Part shown: one piece after another, positions 22,318-32,222 of the stretch
Layout: each line of letters starts with the position of its first letter
Position numbering within the stretch: the first letter of the stretch is position 1
Source of the DNA: an uncultured cyanobacterium
Lineage (GTDB): Bacteria; Cyanobacteriota; Cyanobacteriia; PCC-6307; Cyanobiaceae
Assembly: GCA_903858015.1 (NCBI GenBank)
Contig: CAIOGZ010000077.1
Location: forward strand, 1 to 64,000
Reading direction: 5' to 3'
DNA: 64,000 nucleotides
Made by a program: the position numbers and the translations under genes
The notes under the pieces: generated by a model
Seen by the model: the letters and a program-made list of their open reading frames with translations, nothing else
The model's database searches: none
Told to the model about the DNA's origin: nothing

Positions 22318-22617
22318 TTAGGGAGTCGGGGTTTCCTCGCCCTGGGATCGGCTTGAGCGCAGAATCAATCGGGCACCCAGGATCAAGAATCCCACGGAGG
22401 CTCCCAGCTGCAACACGTCGGGCCCGATCAGGCTGGCAAGGGAGCCGCCAGCCGCCGCTCCCACCAGGCTGGCCAATACTAGGGCTGCGGCACTTCCAGC
22501 GAACACTGCTCCGGGGCGGTTGGTGGTGCCGCTAATGCTGACGATCGCCAGTTGGGTCTTGTCCCCCAGTTCGGCCAGGAAGACGGTGATGAACGTGGAG
22601 CCGAGCAGGGCAAGCAT
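22318..22617 (-). CDS. UPF0016/GDT1-type hemi-exchanger (single domain)
   Basis: TFITVFLAELGDKTQLAIVSISGTTNRPGAVFAGSAAALVL, the ELGDKTQ signature. Confidence 0.9.
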   Translation of the reverse strand: MLALLGSTFITVFLAELGDKTQLAIVSISGTTNRPGAVFAGSAAALVLASLVGAAAGGSLASLIGPDVLQLGASVGFLILGARLILRSSRSQGEETPTP

Positions 22618-22725
22618 GGCGTGGGGGAGGGCAGGGAACCGTAGGGGGAGCGGGGGGTGGGCAAGCCCACCACCCCTCGGCAGAGAAAACCTCTTTCGAG
22701 AGAAAAGCCTTCGCCGAAGGCGGCT

Positions 22726-23193
22726 TCAGCCGATGGCGGCCCTCAACAGCCCTGGAGGCAGCAGGGGTAGGGGCGCTAGGTGCAGCATCGCCTGACGTCC
22801 GAGCCATAGTCCTAGGGCCACCATCAGCAGGCCGGCGGCCCGTTCAAGCTGGTTTGGAGCCATCACCGTCGAGAGCCACCGGCCTAGCAACACCCCCACC
22901 AAACTGGAGCAGATCAGGGCCAGGGAAGCCCCCACGAAGACCACCACCGGTCGCCCCGACTCGGCCGCCAGCAGCAAGGCAGCCAACTGGGTCTTGTCGC
23001 CCAGTTCGGCGAGAAACACCGTGGTGGCGGTGGTGAGGAAGACCGCCAGCCAGCTACTGGCTGGCGGAATCTGGCCGGGGCCAGGAGGTTCAACCTGGTT
23101 GGTTGCGTCGTTGGCGGATGGGGGGGCGGATTGCGATGGCAGTGGTGATTCTGATGCCGATGGGATCGGCTCGGGATCGAAGGGACTCGTCAT
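22726..23193 (-). CDS. UPF0016/GDT1-type hemi-exchanger (single domain, second copy)
   Basis: TATTVFLAELGDKTQLAALLLAAESGRPVVVFVGASLALICSSLVGVLLG. Confidence 0.9.
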   Translation of the reverse strand: MTSPFDPEPIPSASESPLPSQSAPPSANDATNQVEPPGPGQIPPASSWLAVFLTTATTVFLAELGDKTQLAALLLAAESGRPVVVFVGASLALICSSLVGVLLGRWLSTVMAPNQLERAAGLLMVALGLWLGRQAMLHLAPLPLLPPGLLRAAIG

Positions 23194-23600
23194 CGTGGCC
23201 TACGGATCGCCCGCAAGAAGCGTCGCATTACCTTGCCACGGCCTCCGTACTCACTGCGGATCTGTTGCTTGCAGCAGTTAATCGCCAGAGCATTGCCATC
23301 TTCTCCCTGCTGGCCGAAAAGGTCGATCAGGCTGCCAACACGGCAGAAATCGGGCCGATTGTCGTAGATGCTGCAACGACGCCCGCCGGTATCGAAGTGG
23401 ATGCACCAGCCATCGGGGCCCACCATGGCCAGATAGGTGGCCCGTTGCCCAGGCCCTAGAGCGTCGAGCGCCTCGGTGCGCAGGCTTGGATCGAGCCGGC
23501 AACAGGCGCCACAGCCGCTAATGCACTGCCACTCCTGCTCAGCCAGCCTGGAACCCTGCTCACGATGGCCCGAGCTGCCCATGCGCTTGTCCCATGACAA
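23190..23600 (-). CDS. YkgJ-like Cys-cluster (UPF0153) protein
   Basis: WQCISGCGACCRLDPS...CIHFDTGGRRCSIYDNRPDFCRV. Confidence 0.87.
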   Translation of the reverse strand: MSWDKRMGSSGHREQGSRLAEQEWQCISGCGACCRLDPSLRTEALDALGPGQRATYLAMVGPDGWCIHFDTGGRRCSIYDNRPDFCRVGSLIDLFGQQGEDGNALAINCCKQQIRSEYGGRGKVMRRFLRAIRRPR

Positions 23601-23687
23601 GCCATCACAGTGGCATCCCGAGCGGGTCTGGGATCCTCACGTCTCGAACTAGGCTGACGAAGTGCAACACCCTTCTGTGAGCCGTCC

Positions 23688-23795
23688 ATGGGCATCGACT
23701 TCCATCTCATCTCTAACTTCGCAGCCCTGGCCCTGATCACCCTGGCGGGCCCTGCCGTGATTTTCATCCTCTTCTTTCGGCGCGGGGCCCTCTGA
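23688..23795 (+). CDS. psb30: Photosystem II protein Psb30 (Ycf12), missing from the ORF track
   Basis: ATG 23688 to TGA 23793-23795 encodes [35 protein letters not shown] (35 aa), a strong match to known Psb30/Ycf12. Confidence 0.93.
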   Translation: MGIDFHLISNFAALALITLAGPAVIFILFFRRGAL

Positions 23796-23883
23796 GCCCA
23801 GGCTGGCCGAGGGCAAGGCAGTTCGCTACGGAGGCCCTCAAGTCCCCCTGGCGGCCATCCCTTGGGCCGATCCCTGATCCAAA

Positions 23884-23916
23884 CCCCCATCGCGTTAGCT
23901 AACGCAACGGGGCTTT
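23884..23916 (+). terminator. Hairpin with 14-nt palindromic core GCGTTAGCTAACGC, probable psb30 terminator
   Basis: CCCC-(ATC)-GCGTTAGCTAACGC-(AAC)-GGGG followed by CTTT; core at 23892-23905. Confidence 0.6.
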
Positions 23917-24031
23917 GCCATCGGCCCTCGCCATGATTCCTTGCCAGGGAAGCCGAGCATCACTTTGCTTTTCTTCGATTTGATCTTGGTGGTTCTGCCC
24001 AGGTCGTCCGCGGATGGATGCGGTGGTCGGG

Positions 24032-24060
24032 CTGCTGGCCGGCGTTCCTAAGGCCAGCAG
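24032..24060. terminator. 9-bp inverted repeat CTGCTGGCC...GGCCAGCAG next to the ClC stop
   Basis: Perfect arms 24032-24040 and 24052-24060, immediately 3' of the minus-strand gene; no strong U tract. Confidence 0.45.
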
Positions 24061-25410
24061 TCAATCTTTATACTGATCCGATCCCGCGATCGCATTAGCC
24101 AAAGGGGGCACACTGCCAGTCTGATCATTCTGGGCTTGCTCCCCTAGGGCCCGATAGATCGGCACAGCCATCAGCCACCGCCCCGCCAGGGCTCCCGCCA
24201 AGGCGGCAAGCATCAGCCCAGGCAGCAGTTGCTGAGCACCAGCCATGCGCAGGGTAAAGGCGAGGCTCATCACCGGCAGCTGGGTGGCCCCGGCTAGGCC
24301 CCCAGCCATTCCCAAGACAACCCCCAGCCAGACCTGGCCACCCATCAACTCCACGATCCCCGCCCCGAAGGCGCCGCCAAGCGCAAAGGCCGGGTCAATT
24401 AATCCGCCCGGGATGCCAGCCGCTAAGCCGAGCACTGGCCCTAGCAACCTCACCACCAGTAACGCCAGCCAGCCCCCCCATGGCTGCGGTTGGGTCGTTG
24501 CCAGCAGCAACTGCCGCAGCACCGCCTCACCATCGCCACAGCTTCGGCCGCCACTGAGCAGGGCCAATAGGGCGAGGCCAATCCCCAGGAGCAGCCCCGT
24601 CCTGAGTGGATGCTGCCAGACCCATGGCTGCAGCAGACGCCTCGCCAGCAGCAGCAGCCTGGCCATCAGGGCCCCCATCAGGCCGGCACCAAGGCCGATC
24701 GGCCCAGCCCAGAGAGCTTGGTCGAGTTCCGGCACCGCCAGGGCGTGGATGCCCAGGCCAAACAGCGGTTGTCCCGCCAGCCCACTGACCAAGGCGGCGA
24801 TAGCGGCCATTAGCAACGCCGGCCAGATCAGGGCCGCCTGAAAACTGCGGGTCAGCTCTTCGGCCACAAACACCACCCCCATCAAGGGAGTGTTAAAGGC
24901 CCCGGCAAGCCCCGCTCCGGCTGCAGCGGCCAGAAGCTCCGACGACAGGCGGCCCCTGCCAAGCCCATGGGCCAGGGCCGCTCCAAGTTGGGCGGCGGGT
25001 CCTTCCCGTCCGAGCGGTAGGAGGCCCAGGCTAGCGATCGCCCACAGGGCCAGCCGACCAAGGGTTGGTTTGGCGGCCAAGAGGGAAGCGCTGCGCTGCG
25101 GATGCTCCAGGGCCTCCATGAGTTGGGGCAAGCCGGAGCCAGAAGCCTGCCGCAGCGGCCCGGCCTGGAGCAGCAGCAACAGCGGCACCAGGGGGATCGG
25201 GGCCAAGGCGAGGGCCAGGGAAAGGCGATGCCAGGGGCTGGAACTAAAGCCCGGCAATTGGTTGATCAGTTGGTCTTGCCAGCGGTCGATACCATTGAGG
25301 GGCCAGCAGGCCAGCCCCACGCCCACCCCAAGCAGGGCGATCGCGGCCAAACTGCGGAGTACCTCGACTGGGGGCTGATGGCGGGAGCGCAGCTTGTCGG
25401 GGCTGCCCAT
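24061..25410 (-). CDS. ClC-family chloride channel/transporter
   Basis: GREGPAAQLGAALAHGLG; GIPGGLIDPAFALGGAFGAGIVELMG. Start ATG at 25408-25410 overlaps the recJ stop. Confidence 0.9.
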   Translation of the reverse strand: MGSPDKLRSRHQPPVEVLRSLAAIALLGVGVGLACWPLNGIDRWQDQLINQLPGFSSSPWHRLSLALALAPIPLVPLLLLLQAGPLRQASGSGLPQLMEALEHPQRSASLLAAKPTLGRLALWAIASLGLLPLGREGPAAQLGAALAHGLGRGRLSSELLAAAAGAGLAGAFNTPLMGVVFVAEELTRSFQAALIWPALLMAAIAALVSGLAGQPLFGLGIHALAVPELDQALWAGPIGLGAGLMGALMARLLLLARRLLQPWVWQHPLRTGLLLGIGLALLALLSGGRSCGDGEAVLRQLLLATTQPQPWGGWLALLVVRLLGPVLGLAAGIPGGLIDPAFALGGAFGAGIVELMGGQVWLGVVLGMAGGLAGATQLPVMSLAFTLRMAGAQQLLPGLMLAALAGALAGRWLMAVPIYRALGEQAQNDQTGSVPPLANAIAGSDQYKD

Positions 25411-27389
25411 CAGGCTGCAAGACCAAGGGCCAGGGCCGCATCCCGCACCAATGCCTGCAGGTACGGATGGAGCTGGTCGTTGTCGATGCCACTGCGCACC
25501 TCCTCGCCGGCGGCATTGCGAATCAACACGCCACCCTGCTCCCTGCGGCACCAGTAGGTCCGTTCGCGGCGTCGTAACAGCACTTCGCCGGCGCCGGTGG
25601 ATCGCACAGCCACCAGCTCAAGTTGCAGCCGATCCTCCCCCTGCCAGTGATCGAGGCGCAGCCGGTAAGCCACATCCACCAGGGCTGGCAGGACCTCGTC
25701 GCCATGCCAGCGCCAGCCAATGGCGCGGCGGCGCTCGCCGTTTTGCTCCAACAGCAGTTGCAGGTGTCCTCCCCTTAGCAACCGCTGCTCCACCACCTGG
25801 CAGCCACTGCTCCAGAACAGCGGTGCCGGATGACCGATTCCGAAGGGTTCGAGCCGGCGAAGCTGCTGCCAAAAATCGAGGTCGATGCGTTCCAGTCGCA
25901 ACAGCGCTTCTGGCTCCACCGGAATTCCTGCGCCGGCCTGGCTCAGCCAGTCCTGGGCCAGAGTGTCGAGTCGTGCTTCGAGTTCAGCCAGGCTTTCCGC
26001 CCGCACCGTGAAACCGCCCGCCGCAGGATGGCCCCCATAGCGTTCCAGCAGGTCGCTGCAGGCCTGCAGGGCCTGGTCAACGGCAAAGCCGCGGGGCGCC
26101 CGCACCGAAGCCCGCAGGCGACCATTCCCCTCGTCCGCTAGCAGGGCCACCGGCCGGCCGTAGCGCTCCATCAAGCGGGCGGCCACGATGCCGATGACAC
26201 CATGGTGCCAGTGGGTCTGGGCGAGCAGAAGAAAGGGTGGTATTCGCTGGCCATCGGCATCCAGCAGCGCCAGGGCCTCCGCTTCGATGGCACTGCAAAG
26301 TTCCCGGCGCTGGCGGTTCAGGGCGTCGCATTGGCGAGCCAGTTCAACGGCCCGCTCCGGGTCTGTGGTGGTGAGCAACTCCACCACGACGAGCGGATCG
26401 CCGAGCCGGCCCACGGCGTTGATGCGGGGAGCCAGCTGGAAGCCCACGGCTTCGGCATCGAGCTTGCCCGGTTCCAATCCGGCCAGTCGATGCAAGGCCT
26501 GCAGACCCGCCAGCTGGGTTTGGCCCAGCTGGGGTAGGCCATCGAGGAGCCAGCGGCGATTGACCCCCAGCAGGGGAGCCATGTCGGCAATCGTGCCGAT
26601 GCAAAACAGATCGAGGGCGATCGCTTGCCCATCCCGGCTCCGGAGCTGGCTGCAAAGGGCACTGGCCAGCACATGGGCCAGTCCGACGCCGGCCAACCCA
26701 CGAAAGGGGGAATCGACGGGGGTAACGGCTGGATGCACCAGGGCCAGATGGGGGGGAAGTTCCGTGGGCAGGCTGTGGTGATCGGTGAGGATCACATCCA
26801 CCCCCAGGGCGGCGGCTTGATCTAGGGCCTGCCGTGCTGAAACACCGTTGTCTACGGTGATAATCAAGCCAACGCCATCGACCGCCAGCCTCTGGACCAT
26901 GGCTGGGTTGAGCCCGTAGCCATCGTCCTGGCGGCTGGGGATGGCAGCTTCGGGCTGGGCCCCCAGCCGTTGCAGTACCCCCATCAGTAGCGCCGTACTT
27001 GTCATGCCATCGGCGTCGTAGTCCCCACAGATCGCCAAGCGCTCGCCGCTCTGGCAGGCCCGAACCAATCGGGCCACTGCAGGCTTCAAATCTGGGAAGT
27101 GGGCGTAGGGATCGGGGGCTGGCGGCGGATCCAGCAGGGCATGTAAAATGCCTCCTTCGTTGAAGCCCCTTCGCCGTAGAACTGCGAGCAGCTCGGCGGG
27201 AAGCTCGTGGGCCGGGTCCGCGGCGCTGGAGACGGGGGCTGGACCCACGGGCTGCTGGCGCTGGGCCGCTTCTGGCCCTTGCCCAGATTGCCGTGGTGCC
27301 GCTGCTGTCATCGCCTGCCCATCCGAGGGCATGACTGGGGCGACGAGCGGTGCAGGCAGAACCCAGGGTCGCGGGGTTTCAGGGGGCAA
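25410..27389 (-). CDS. recJ: Single-stranded-DNA exonuclease RecJ
   Basis: AICGDYDADGMTSTALLMGVL; DVILTDHHSLP; RINAVGRLGDP; GGHPAAGGFTV. Confidence 0.93.
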   Translation of the reverse strand: MPPETPRPWVLPAPLVAPVMPSDGQAMTAAAPRQSGQGPEAAQRQQPVGPAPVSSAADPAHELPAELLAVLRRRGFNEGGILHALLDPPPAPDPYAHFPDLKPAVARLVRACQSGERLAICGDYDADGMTSTALLMGVLQRLGAQPEAAIPSRQDDGYGLNPAMVQRLAVDGVGLIITVDNGVSARQALDQAAALGVDVILTDHHSLPTELPPHLALVHPAVTPVDSPFRGLAGVGLAHVLASALCSQLRSRDGQAIALDLFCIGTIADMAPLLGVNRRWLLDGLPQLGQTQLAGLQALHRLAGLEPGKLDAEAVGFQLAPRINAVGRLGDPLVVVELLTTTDPERAVELARQCDALNRQRRELCSAIEAEALALLDADGQRIPPFLLLAQTHWHHGVIGIVAARLMERYGRPVALLADEGNGRLRASVRAPRGFAVDQALQACSDLLERYGGHPAAGGFTVRAESLAELEARLDTLAQDWLSQAGAGIPVEPEALLRLERIDLDFWQQLRRLEPFGIGHPAPLFWSSGCQVVEQRLLRGGHLQLLLEQNGERRRAIGWRWHGDEVLPALVDVAYRLRLDHWQGEDRLQLELVAVRSTGAGEVLLRRRERTYWCRREQGGVLIRNAAGEEVRSGIDNDQLHPYLQALVRDAALALGLAA

Positions 27390-27474
27390 GGGCAGGGCTC
27401 AGGCAACCATTCATTCTGGCGTCCTCTCAAGACGATCAGCCTTCTAGGCTACGGCGGCAAGGGCTGAAAGTGCG

Positions 27475-28236
27475 GTGGCTACTGGGCTGCAAGCAATCTT
27501 CTGGGATGTTGACGGCACCCTCGCCGAAACGGAGCTCGAGGGCCACCGCCCCGCTTTCAATGCCGCCTTCGCTGAGGCCGGCCTTCCCTGGCGCTGGGAT
27601 CGATCCACCTATCTCCAGTTGCTGGCGGTGGGCGGCGGCCGCGAACGAATCGCCAGCTACCTGAGCGCCGTGGAGGGAGAACCGCCCTCCCCAGCGCGGC
27701 TCGACAGCCTGGTCGCGGCGAAGCAACGCCATTACAAAGGCCTGGTGGGGGGCGGGGCCATCCCCTTGCGTGACGGAGTGGAGCGCTTGCTCAGGGCCGC
27801 CAACGCCGCAGGGCTGACCCAACTGATCGTGACCACCAGCTCCCGATCCGCGGTGCAGGCGCTGATGGCCGGCAGCATGGCCGCCGATGCCAACGTTTTC
27901 AGCGGCTGGATCTGCGGTGATGACGTGGCCCGTAAAAAGCCCGATTCGGAGGCTTACCGGCGAGCCCTGGAGCAAACCGCTCTGGCTCCGCAGCGGGTGC
28001 TGGTGGTGGAGGATTCGGTCCAGGGGTTGGCGGCGGCCCGGGGAGCCCAGCTCACCACTCTGGTGACCCTCAGTGCCCTCTCACGTCATCAGGCCAGCGA
28101 CTCCCTGGCCACGGCGGCAGCGGTTGTCGATGGACTCGGAACGGCAGAACGACCCGCCACGTTGGTGCGGGGGCCGGCTTGCCCAGGCGGGATCGTCACG
28201 TTGTCGTGGCTGGAGCGGCTGCTTTCGATGCCATGA
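27475..28236 (+). CDS. HAD-family hydrolase (CbbY-like), GTG start
   Basis: AIFWDVDGTLAETELEGHRPAFNAAFAEAGL; KPDSEAYRRALEQTALAPQRVLVVEDSVQGLAAA. Confidence 0.88.
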   Translation: MATGLQAIFWDVDGTLAETELEGHRPAFNAAFAEAGLPWRWDRSTYLQLLAVGGGRERIASYLSAVEGEPPSPARLDSLVAAKQRHYKGLVGGGAIPLRDGVERLLRAANAAGLTQLIVTTSSRSAVQALMAGSMAADANVFSGWICGDDVARKKPDSEAYRRALEQTALAPQRVLVVEDSVQGLAAARGAQLTTLVTLSALSRHQASDSLATAAAVVDGLGTAERPATLVRGPACPGGIVTLSWLERLLSMP

Positions 28237-28583
28237 GCCGTAGCCCCCTGCAGCGAACCCGATTTTCCGCGCTAGAGCGGCGCCTTGGTCAGCTTTTTCT
28301 TGGCCAGCTCCGCAACAGCTGGCGTCACGCCAGTCTGGCCTTGCTTTCGCTGTTGGTGGGCTATTTCCTCAGCCAGAACCTGATCGCCGTGGTGATCTAC
28401 CAGCTACCGGGCGGCAGGCCGGCGATGGTGTTGAGCATGGTGCTTGCGGTGGAAGTGCTGGTCCGTCTGCGGAGCCGCCTGCTGCGGACTGAGACAGTTC
28501 CGCTGGCTTGGCTGATGCTGGACAACCTCAGGATTGGCGCTACCTATGCGGCGGTGCTCGAGGCGTTCAAGCTTGGAACCTGA
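28233..28583 (+). CDS. Ycf20-like DUF565 protein
   Basis: TRFSALERRLGQLFLGQLRNSWRHASLALLSLLVGYFLSQNL...LAWLMLDNLRIGATYAAVLEAFKLG. ATG 28233 overlaps the upstream stop. Confidence 0.85.
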   Translation: MSRSPLQRTRFSALERRLGQLFLGQLRNSWRHASLALLSLLVGYFLSQNLIAVVIYQLPGGRPAMVLSMVLAVEVLVRLRSRLLRTETVPLAWLMLDNLRIGATYAAVLEAFKLGT

Positions 28584-29598
28584 GCTGGGCCCAGCCCCTA
28601 ACCGAGGGGGCCATGCCATTGGGGCTGCCGCAGCAGCTTTGACAGAGCTTGAGGCCAGGGCGGTTGAGGCCGGTCTAAACGGAGAGCAGTTTGTCCATCT
28701 GGTGCTTCCGCTGCTGAAGCGGTTGGTGCTCCTGCAACGGGGCAGTGCTCAAGCGGACCAGGACTTAAGCAGCGCCATGCAGGCACCTTGTAGGTCCAAC
28801 CATCACGGGATCCACAAGCCCATCGTTCTCCTCAACGGGCCGGTGGGAGTCGGCAAGACAACCTTGGGACGGACCTTGCAGCTGCTCGCCCCTTGCCTCG
28901 GGCTGCACTTAGCCGTGGCTTCGATCGACGACGTCTACTTCCCCCTAGCCGAGCGGCGGCGCCGCCTGGCAGGGAATCCTTTTGGGGTGATGCGGGTGCC
29001 GCCAGGCAGCCACGACATTGGGCTGCTCATGGAGCGGCTTCAAGTCTGGCGCGCCGGATCCCGGCTGCGACTGCCTCGATTCGACAAAACCCTTGTCGAT
29101 GGTCAGGGGGATCGGGCTGGTGAGACCGAGCAAAGCGCCGATGCCCTGGTCTTGGAAGGGTGGTTGGTGGGTTGCCGTGCCCTGGGCAGCGATCGCCTGG
29201 CAGGGGCCATGGCCCGACTGGAGGGTTGGAACCTCTCGGAGCCGGAGTTGGAATGGTTACCCCACTGGGATCGGGAACTAGAGGCCTACGAAGGCCTATG
29301 GCAGAGCTGTGACGGACTCTGGTTGCTGAGACCAAACCACTGGAGCCTGCCAAGGCGGTGGCGGTTCCAAGCGGAAGCTCGCCAGCGCAGGGCAGGCGGC
29401 GCCTGGCTGTCGCCCGGGGCCCTGGATCAGTTGGTTCGGGCCAGCCTCCACTCCCTGCCGCCTCCCCTCTACCAGGACCCTCTCGTCGCGGGGCCAGCAG
29501 CGGATGCGAACGGGCAGCTGCCCCTGCTGGGCTTCACCCTGCTGGATCGGCGGCGGCGATGCCTATCAAGCCAGCTAGGAGAGCTAGGTTTGGGGTGA
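28534..29598 (+). CDS. D-glycerate 3-kinase (cyanobacterial/plant GLYK type)
   Basis: LLNGPVGVGKTTLGRTLQ P-loop; SIDDVYFPLAERRRRLAGNPFGVMRVPPGSHDIGLL; FDKTLVDGQGDR. Exact start uncertain (ORF start overlaps ycf20). Confidence 0.85.
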   Translation: MALPMRRCSRRSSLEPELGPAPNRGGHAIGAAAAALTELEARAVEAGLNGEQFVHLVLPLLKRLVLLQRGSAQADQDLSSAMQAPCRSNHHGIHKPIVLLNGPVGVGKTTLGRTLQLLAPCLGLHLAVASIDDVYFPLAERRRRLAGNPFGVMRVPPGSHDIGLLMERLQVWRAGSRLRLPRFDKTLVDGQGDRAGETEQSADALVLEGWLVGCRALGSDRLAGAMARLEGWNLSEPELEWLPHWDRELEAYEGLWQSCDGLWLLRPNHWSLPRRWRFQAEARQRRAGGAWLSPGALDQLVRASLHSLPPPLYQDPLVAGPAADANGQLPLLGFTLLDRRRRCLSSQLGELGLG

Positions 29599-29653
29599 TC
29601 TGCTCCGGGGTTGCCCCCTCTGATGTTCCCCGCCTCTGGGCAGGAAGGGAAGA

Positions 29654-29833
29654 TCAGGCTTCGGACTCGTCGGCCTCCTCGGCGATCGGATAAACAAAGC
29701 CTTGGGCCTTGCCGCTCAGCACGGCCTTGCCGATGGAAAGAGCCTTGGCGGCAGCAACACCAGCCTTGGCCTTCCAGTGGGCGTGGCGCTGGTTGCGCTT
29801 GCCTTTGGAGGTTTTCTTCTTGGGAACAGCCAT
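29654..29833 (-). CDS. rpmF: 50S ribosomal protein L32, missing from the ORF track
   Basis: Minus strand translates to [59 protein letters not shown] (59 aa). Confidence 0.96.
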   Translation of the reverse strand: MAVPKKKTSKGKRNQRHAHWKAKAGVAAAKALSIGKAVLSGKAQGFVYPIAEEADESEA

Positions 29834-30107
29834 CCCTTAACTCTTGCAGCCAAACCAAGATCATCCGTTGCGGACCTTCCCTTCGTCAAATCGCTCCTGC
29901 CTCGAATCGCTAAAGTGGATGCCACGGAGGAGCCTTGCTGGGAAGCCCTTGGCTGTCTCGGCCTGGCTCGCCCCCCACCAGCCCCACCCCTAGGCCGGCG
30001 ATCCCTCGCCCCCCAATCGCTGAGCTTTCGGGAGCCGTGAAGCTCCCTAGGGTTCAATCCCTGCAAGCCCCCCTCCCATTTACGCGCCCCAATCCACAGC
30101 TCCTCAG

Positions 30108-32222
30108 TTGTCCCTTCCTGTGTTACCCCAAGCCGGGCCGCCCATTGTCTCGCCGTGGGTTGCCACCGAAGCAGGTCAGTCCACCGCCCCTGGTCCTGGG
30201 GTCAACCCGGCCGGGATGACGAGCCAAGCAATCGATGGGGCCGCGCCCTCAACCGCTGCACCCGCAACCCCTGCACCCGCACCCCCCGCTGCGGTAACCC
30301 CAGCGGCAACAAAGCTTCTGGGGGTCACCCCCTCGAAACTGGAGCCTTCAACCCGATCGCCCCGTGCCGCTGCGCCATTCACGATTGGAGGGGAAGGCAG
30401 CGGAGCCCCCTCCTACAGCCAGCTGCTGCAGGATCTGAGCAGAGGCCGGGTTAAGGATCTGCTCCTTTCTCCCCGCCGGGGAGTTGTGGAGGCAACCTAT
30501 AAAGACGGGCACAGCGCCCAGGTGGCTGTTCTCAACGACAACCAATTGCTGATCCGCACGGCTAGCAAGGCCGATGTCCCCCTGACCGTAAGGGATGAGC
30601 AAAGGGATGAAGCCTTGGCAGGCCTGGTGGGAAATCTGTTGCTGGTGCTGCTGCTGCTCACCGGCCTCACCCTGTTGATTCGCCGTTCTGCCCAGGTAGC
30701 CAACAAGACCCTGGGCTTTGGCCGCAGCCAGCCCCGCCTGTTGGCGGAAGGCGGGGCGGTGGTGCGTTTCGAGGATGTGGCCGGCATCGGCGAAGCCAAG
30801 GAGGAGTTGCAGGAGGTGGTTACTTTTCTGCGGGCTCCCGAACGTTTCACCTCGGTGGGAGCCAAGATCCCTAAGGGTGTCTTGCTGATTGGCCCTCCCG
30901 GTACCGGTAAAACCCTCTTAGCCCGGGCGATTGCCGGTGAGGCAGGGGTGCCATTCTTCTCAATGGCCGCCTCCGAATTCGTGGAGATGTTCGTTGGGGT
31001 TGGTGCCAGCCGGGTACGGGATTTATTCCGTCAAGCCAAGGCAAAAGCACCCTGCATCATCTTTATCGATGAGATTGATGCGGTCGGTCGGCAGCGGGGA
31101 GCCGGCATCGGTGGCGGCAACGATGAACGGGAGCAGACCCTCAACCAGTTGCTTACCGAGATGGACGGCTTTGAAGAGAACTCCGGCGTCATCCTGCTCG
31201 CGGCTACCAACCGACCCGATGTGCTTGATTCAGCCCTCATGCGTCCCGGCCGCTTCGATCGGAGGATCACGGTGGATCTTCCCGATCGCAAGGGCCGCGA
31301 AGACATCCTTTCGGTGCATGCCCGTAGCCGACCCCTAGCCGAGTCGGTCTCCTTGGCCGATTGGGCGGCCCGCACACCTGGCTTCTCAGGGGCTGACCTC
31401 TCCAACCTGCTCAACGAAGCAGCCATCCTCACTGCTCGTCGCCACCAAGATCGCATCGACGATGCCGCCATCGGCGACGCCCTCGAGCGCATCACCATGG
31501 GGCTAACGGCTGCTCCACTCCAAGATAGTGCCAAAAAACGCCTGATTGCTTACCACGAGGTAGGCCACGCCTTGCTGACGACCCTGCTGCCCAACGCCGA
31601 TAAACTCGATAAAGTAACTCTCCTACCCAGGGCTGGAGGTGTGGGTGGCTTTGCCCGTACCATGCCGGATGAGGATATACTCGATTCTGGCTTGATTAGT
31701 AAGGCCTACTTGCGCTCCCGATTGGTGGTGGTGCTCGGGGGGCGGGCGGCCGAGATCGTGGTGTTTGGTCCCAGTGAAGTCACCCAGGGGGCCGCCGGCG
31801 ACCTGCAGATGGTGAGCCGCATCTGCCGGGAAATGGTGACGCGCTACGGCTTCTCCAGCCTAGGACCGGTGGCCCTGGAGGCCGACTCAGGCCAGGTATT
31901 TTTGGGGCGTGATTTGATTCGCTCTGAGTCCCCCTATTCCAGCCGCACTGGCAGTCAGATCGATAGCAAGGTTCGAGATCTGGCGGTGCAGGCCCTGGAT
32001 CAGGCCCTGGTAGTGCTGCGTCCGCGTCGCCAATTGATGGACCTGCTGGTGGAACGACTGATCGCCGAAGAAACCATCAATGGCGAGAGTTTCCGGGCTG
32101 CGGTGGCTGCCTGGGAGGCAGAGCAGCCGCAGTTGCCAGCCGTGCCCGCCCAGCTCGATTCACTCCTGGCTGCCGGAACCTCCGGTGAAGCGGATATCAA
32201 GGCTGCGAAGGTAGGTGTGTAG
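30108..32222 (+). CDS. ftsH: FtsH-family ATP-dependent zinc metalloprotease
   Basis: [51 protein letters not shown] zinc site; SRH region [20 protein letters not shown]-rich N-terminal extension. Confidence 0.94.
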   Translation: MSLPVLPQAGPPIVSPWVATEAGQSTAPGPGVNPAGMTSQAIDGAAPSTAAPATPAPAPPAAVTPAATKLLGVTPSKLEPSTRSPRAAAPFTIGGEGSGAPSYSQLLQDLSRGRVKDLLLSPRRGVVEATYKDGHSAQVAVLNDNQLLIRTASKADVPLTVRDEQRDEALAGLVGNLLLVLLLLTGLTLLIRRSAQVANKTLGFGRSQPRLLAEGGAVVRFEDVAGIGEAKEELQEVVTFLRAPERFTSVGAKIPKGVLLIGPPGTGKTLLARAIAGEAGVPFFSMAASEFVEMFVGVGASRVRDLFRQAKAKAPCIIFIDEIDAVGRQRGAGIGGGNDEREQTLNQLLTEMDGFEENSGVILLAATNRPDVLDSALMRPGRFDRRITVDLPDRKGREDILSVHARSRPLAESVSLADWAARTPGFSGADLSNLLNEAAILTARRHQDRIDDAAIGDALERITMGLTAAPLQDSAKKRLIAYHEVGHALLTTLLPNADKLDKVTLLPRAGGVGGFARTMPDEDILDSGLISKAYLRSRLVVVLGGRAAEIVVFGPSEVTQGAAGDLQMVSRICREMVTRYGFSSLGPVALEADSGQVFLGRDLIRSESPYSSRTGSQIDSKVRDLAVQALDQALVVLRPRRQLMDLLVERLIAEETINGESFRAAVAAWEAEQPQLPAVPAQLDSLLAAGTSGEADIKAAKVGV

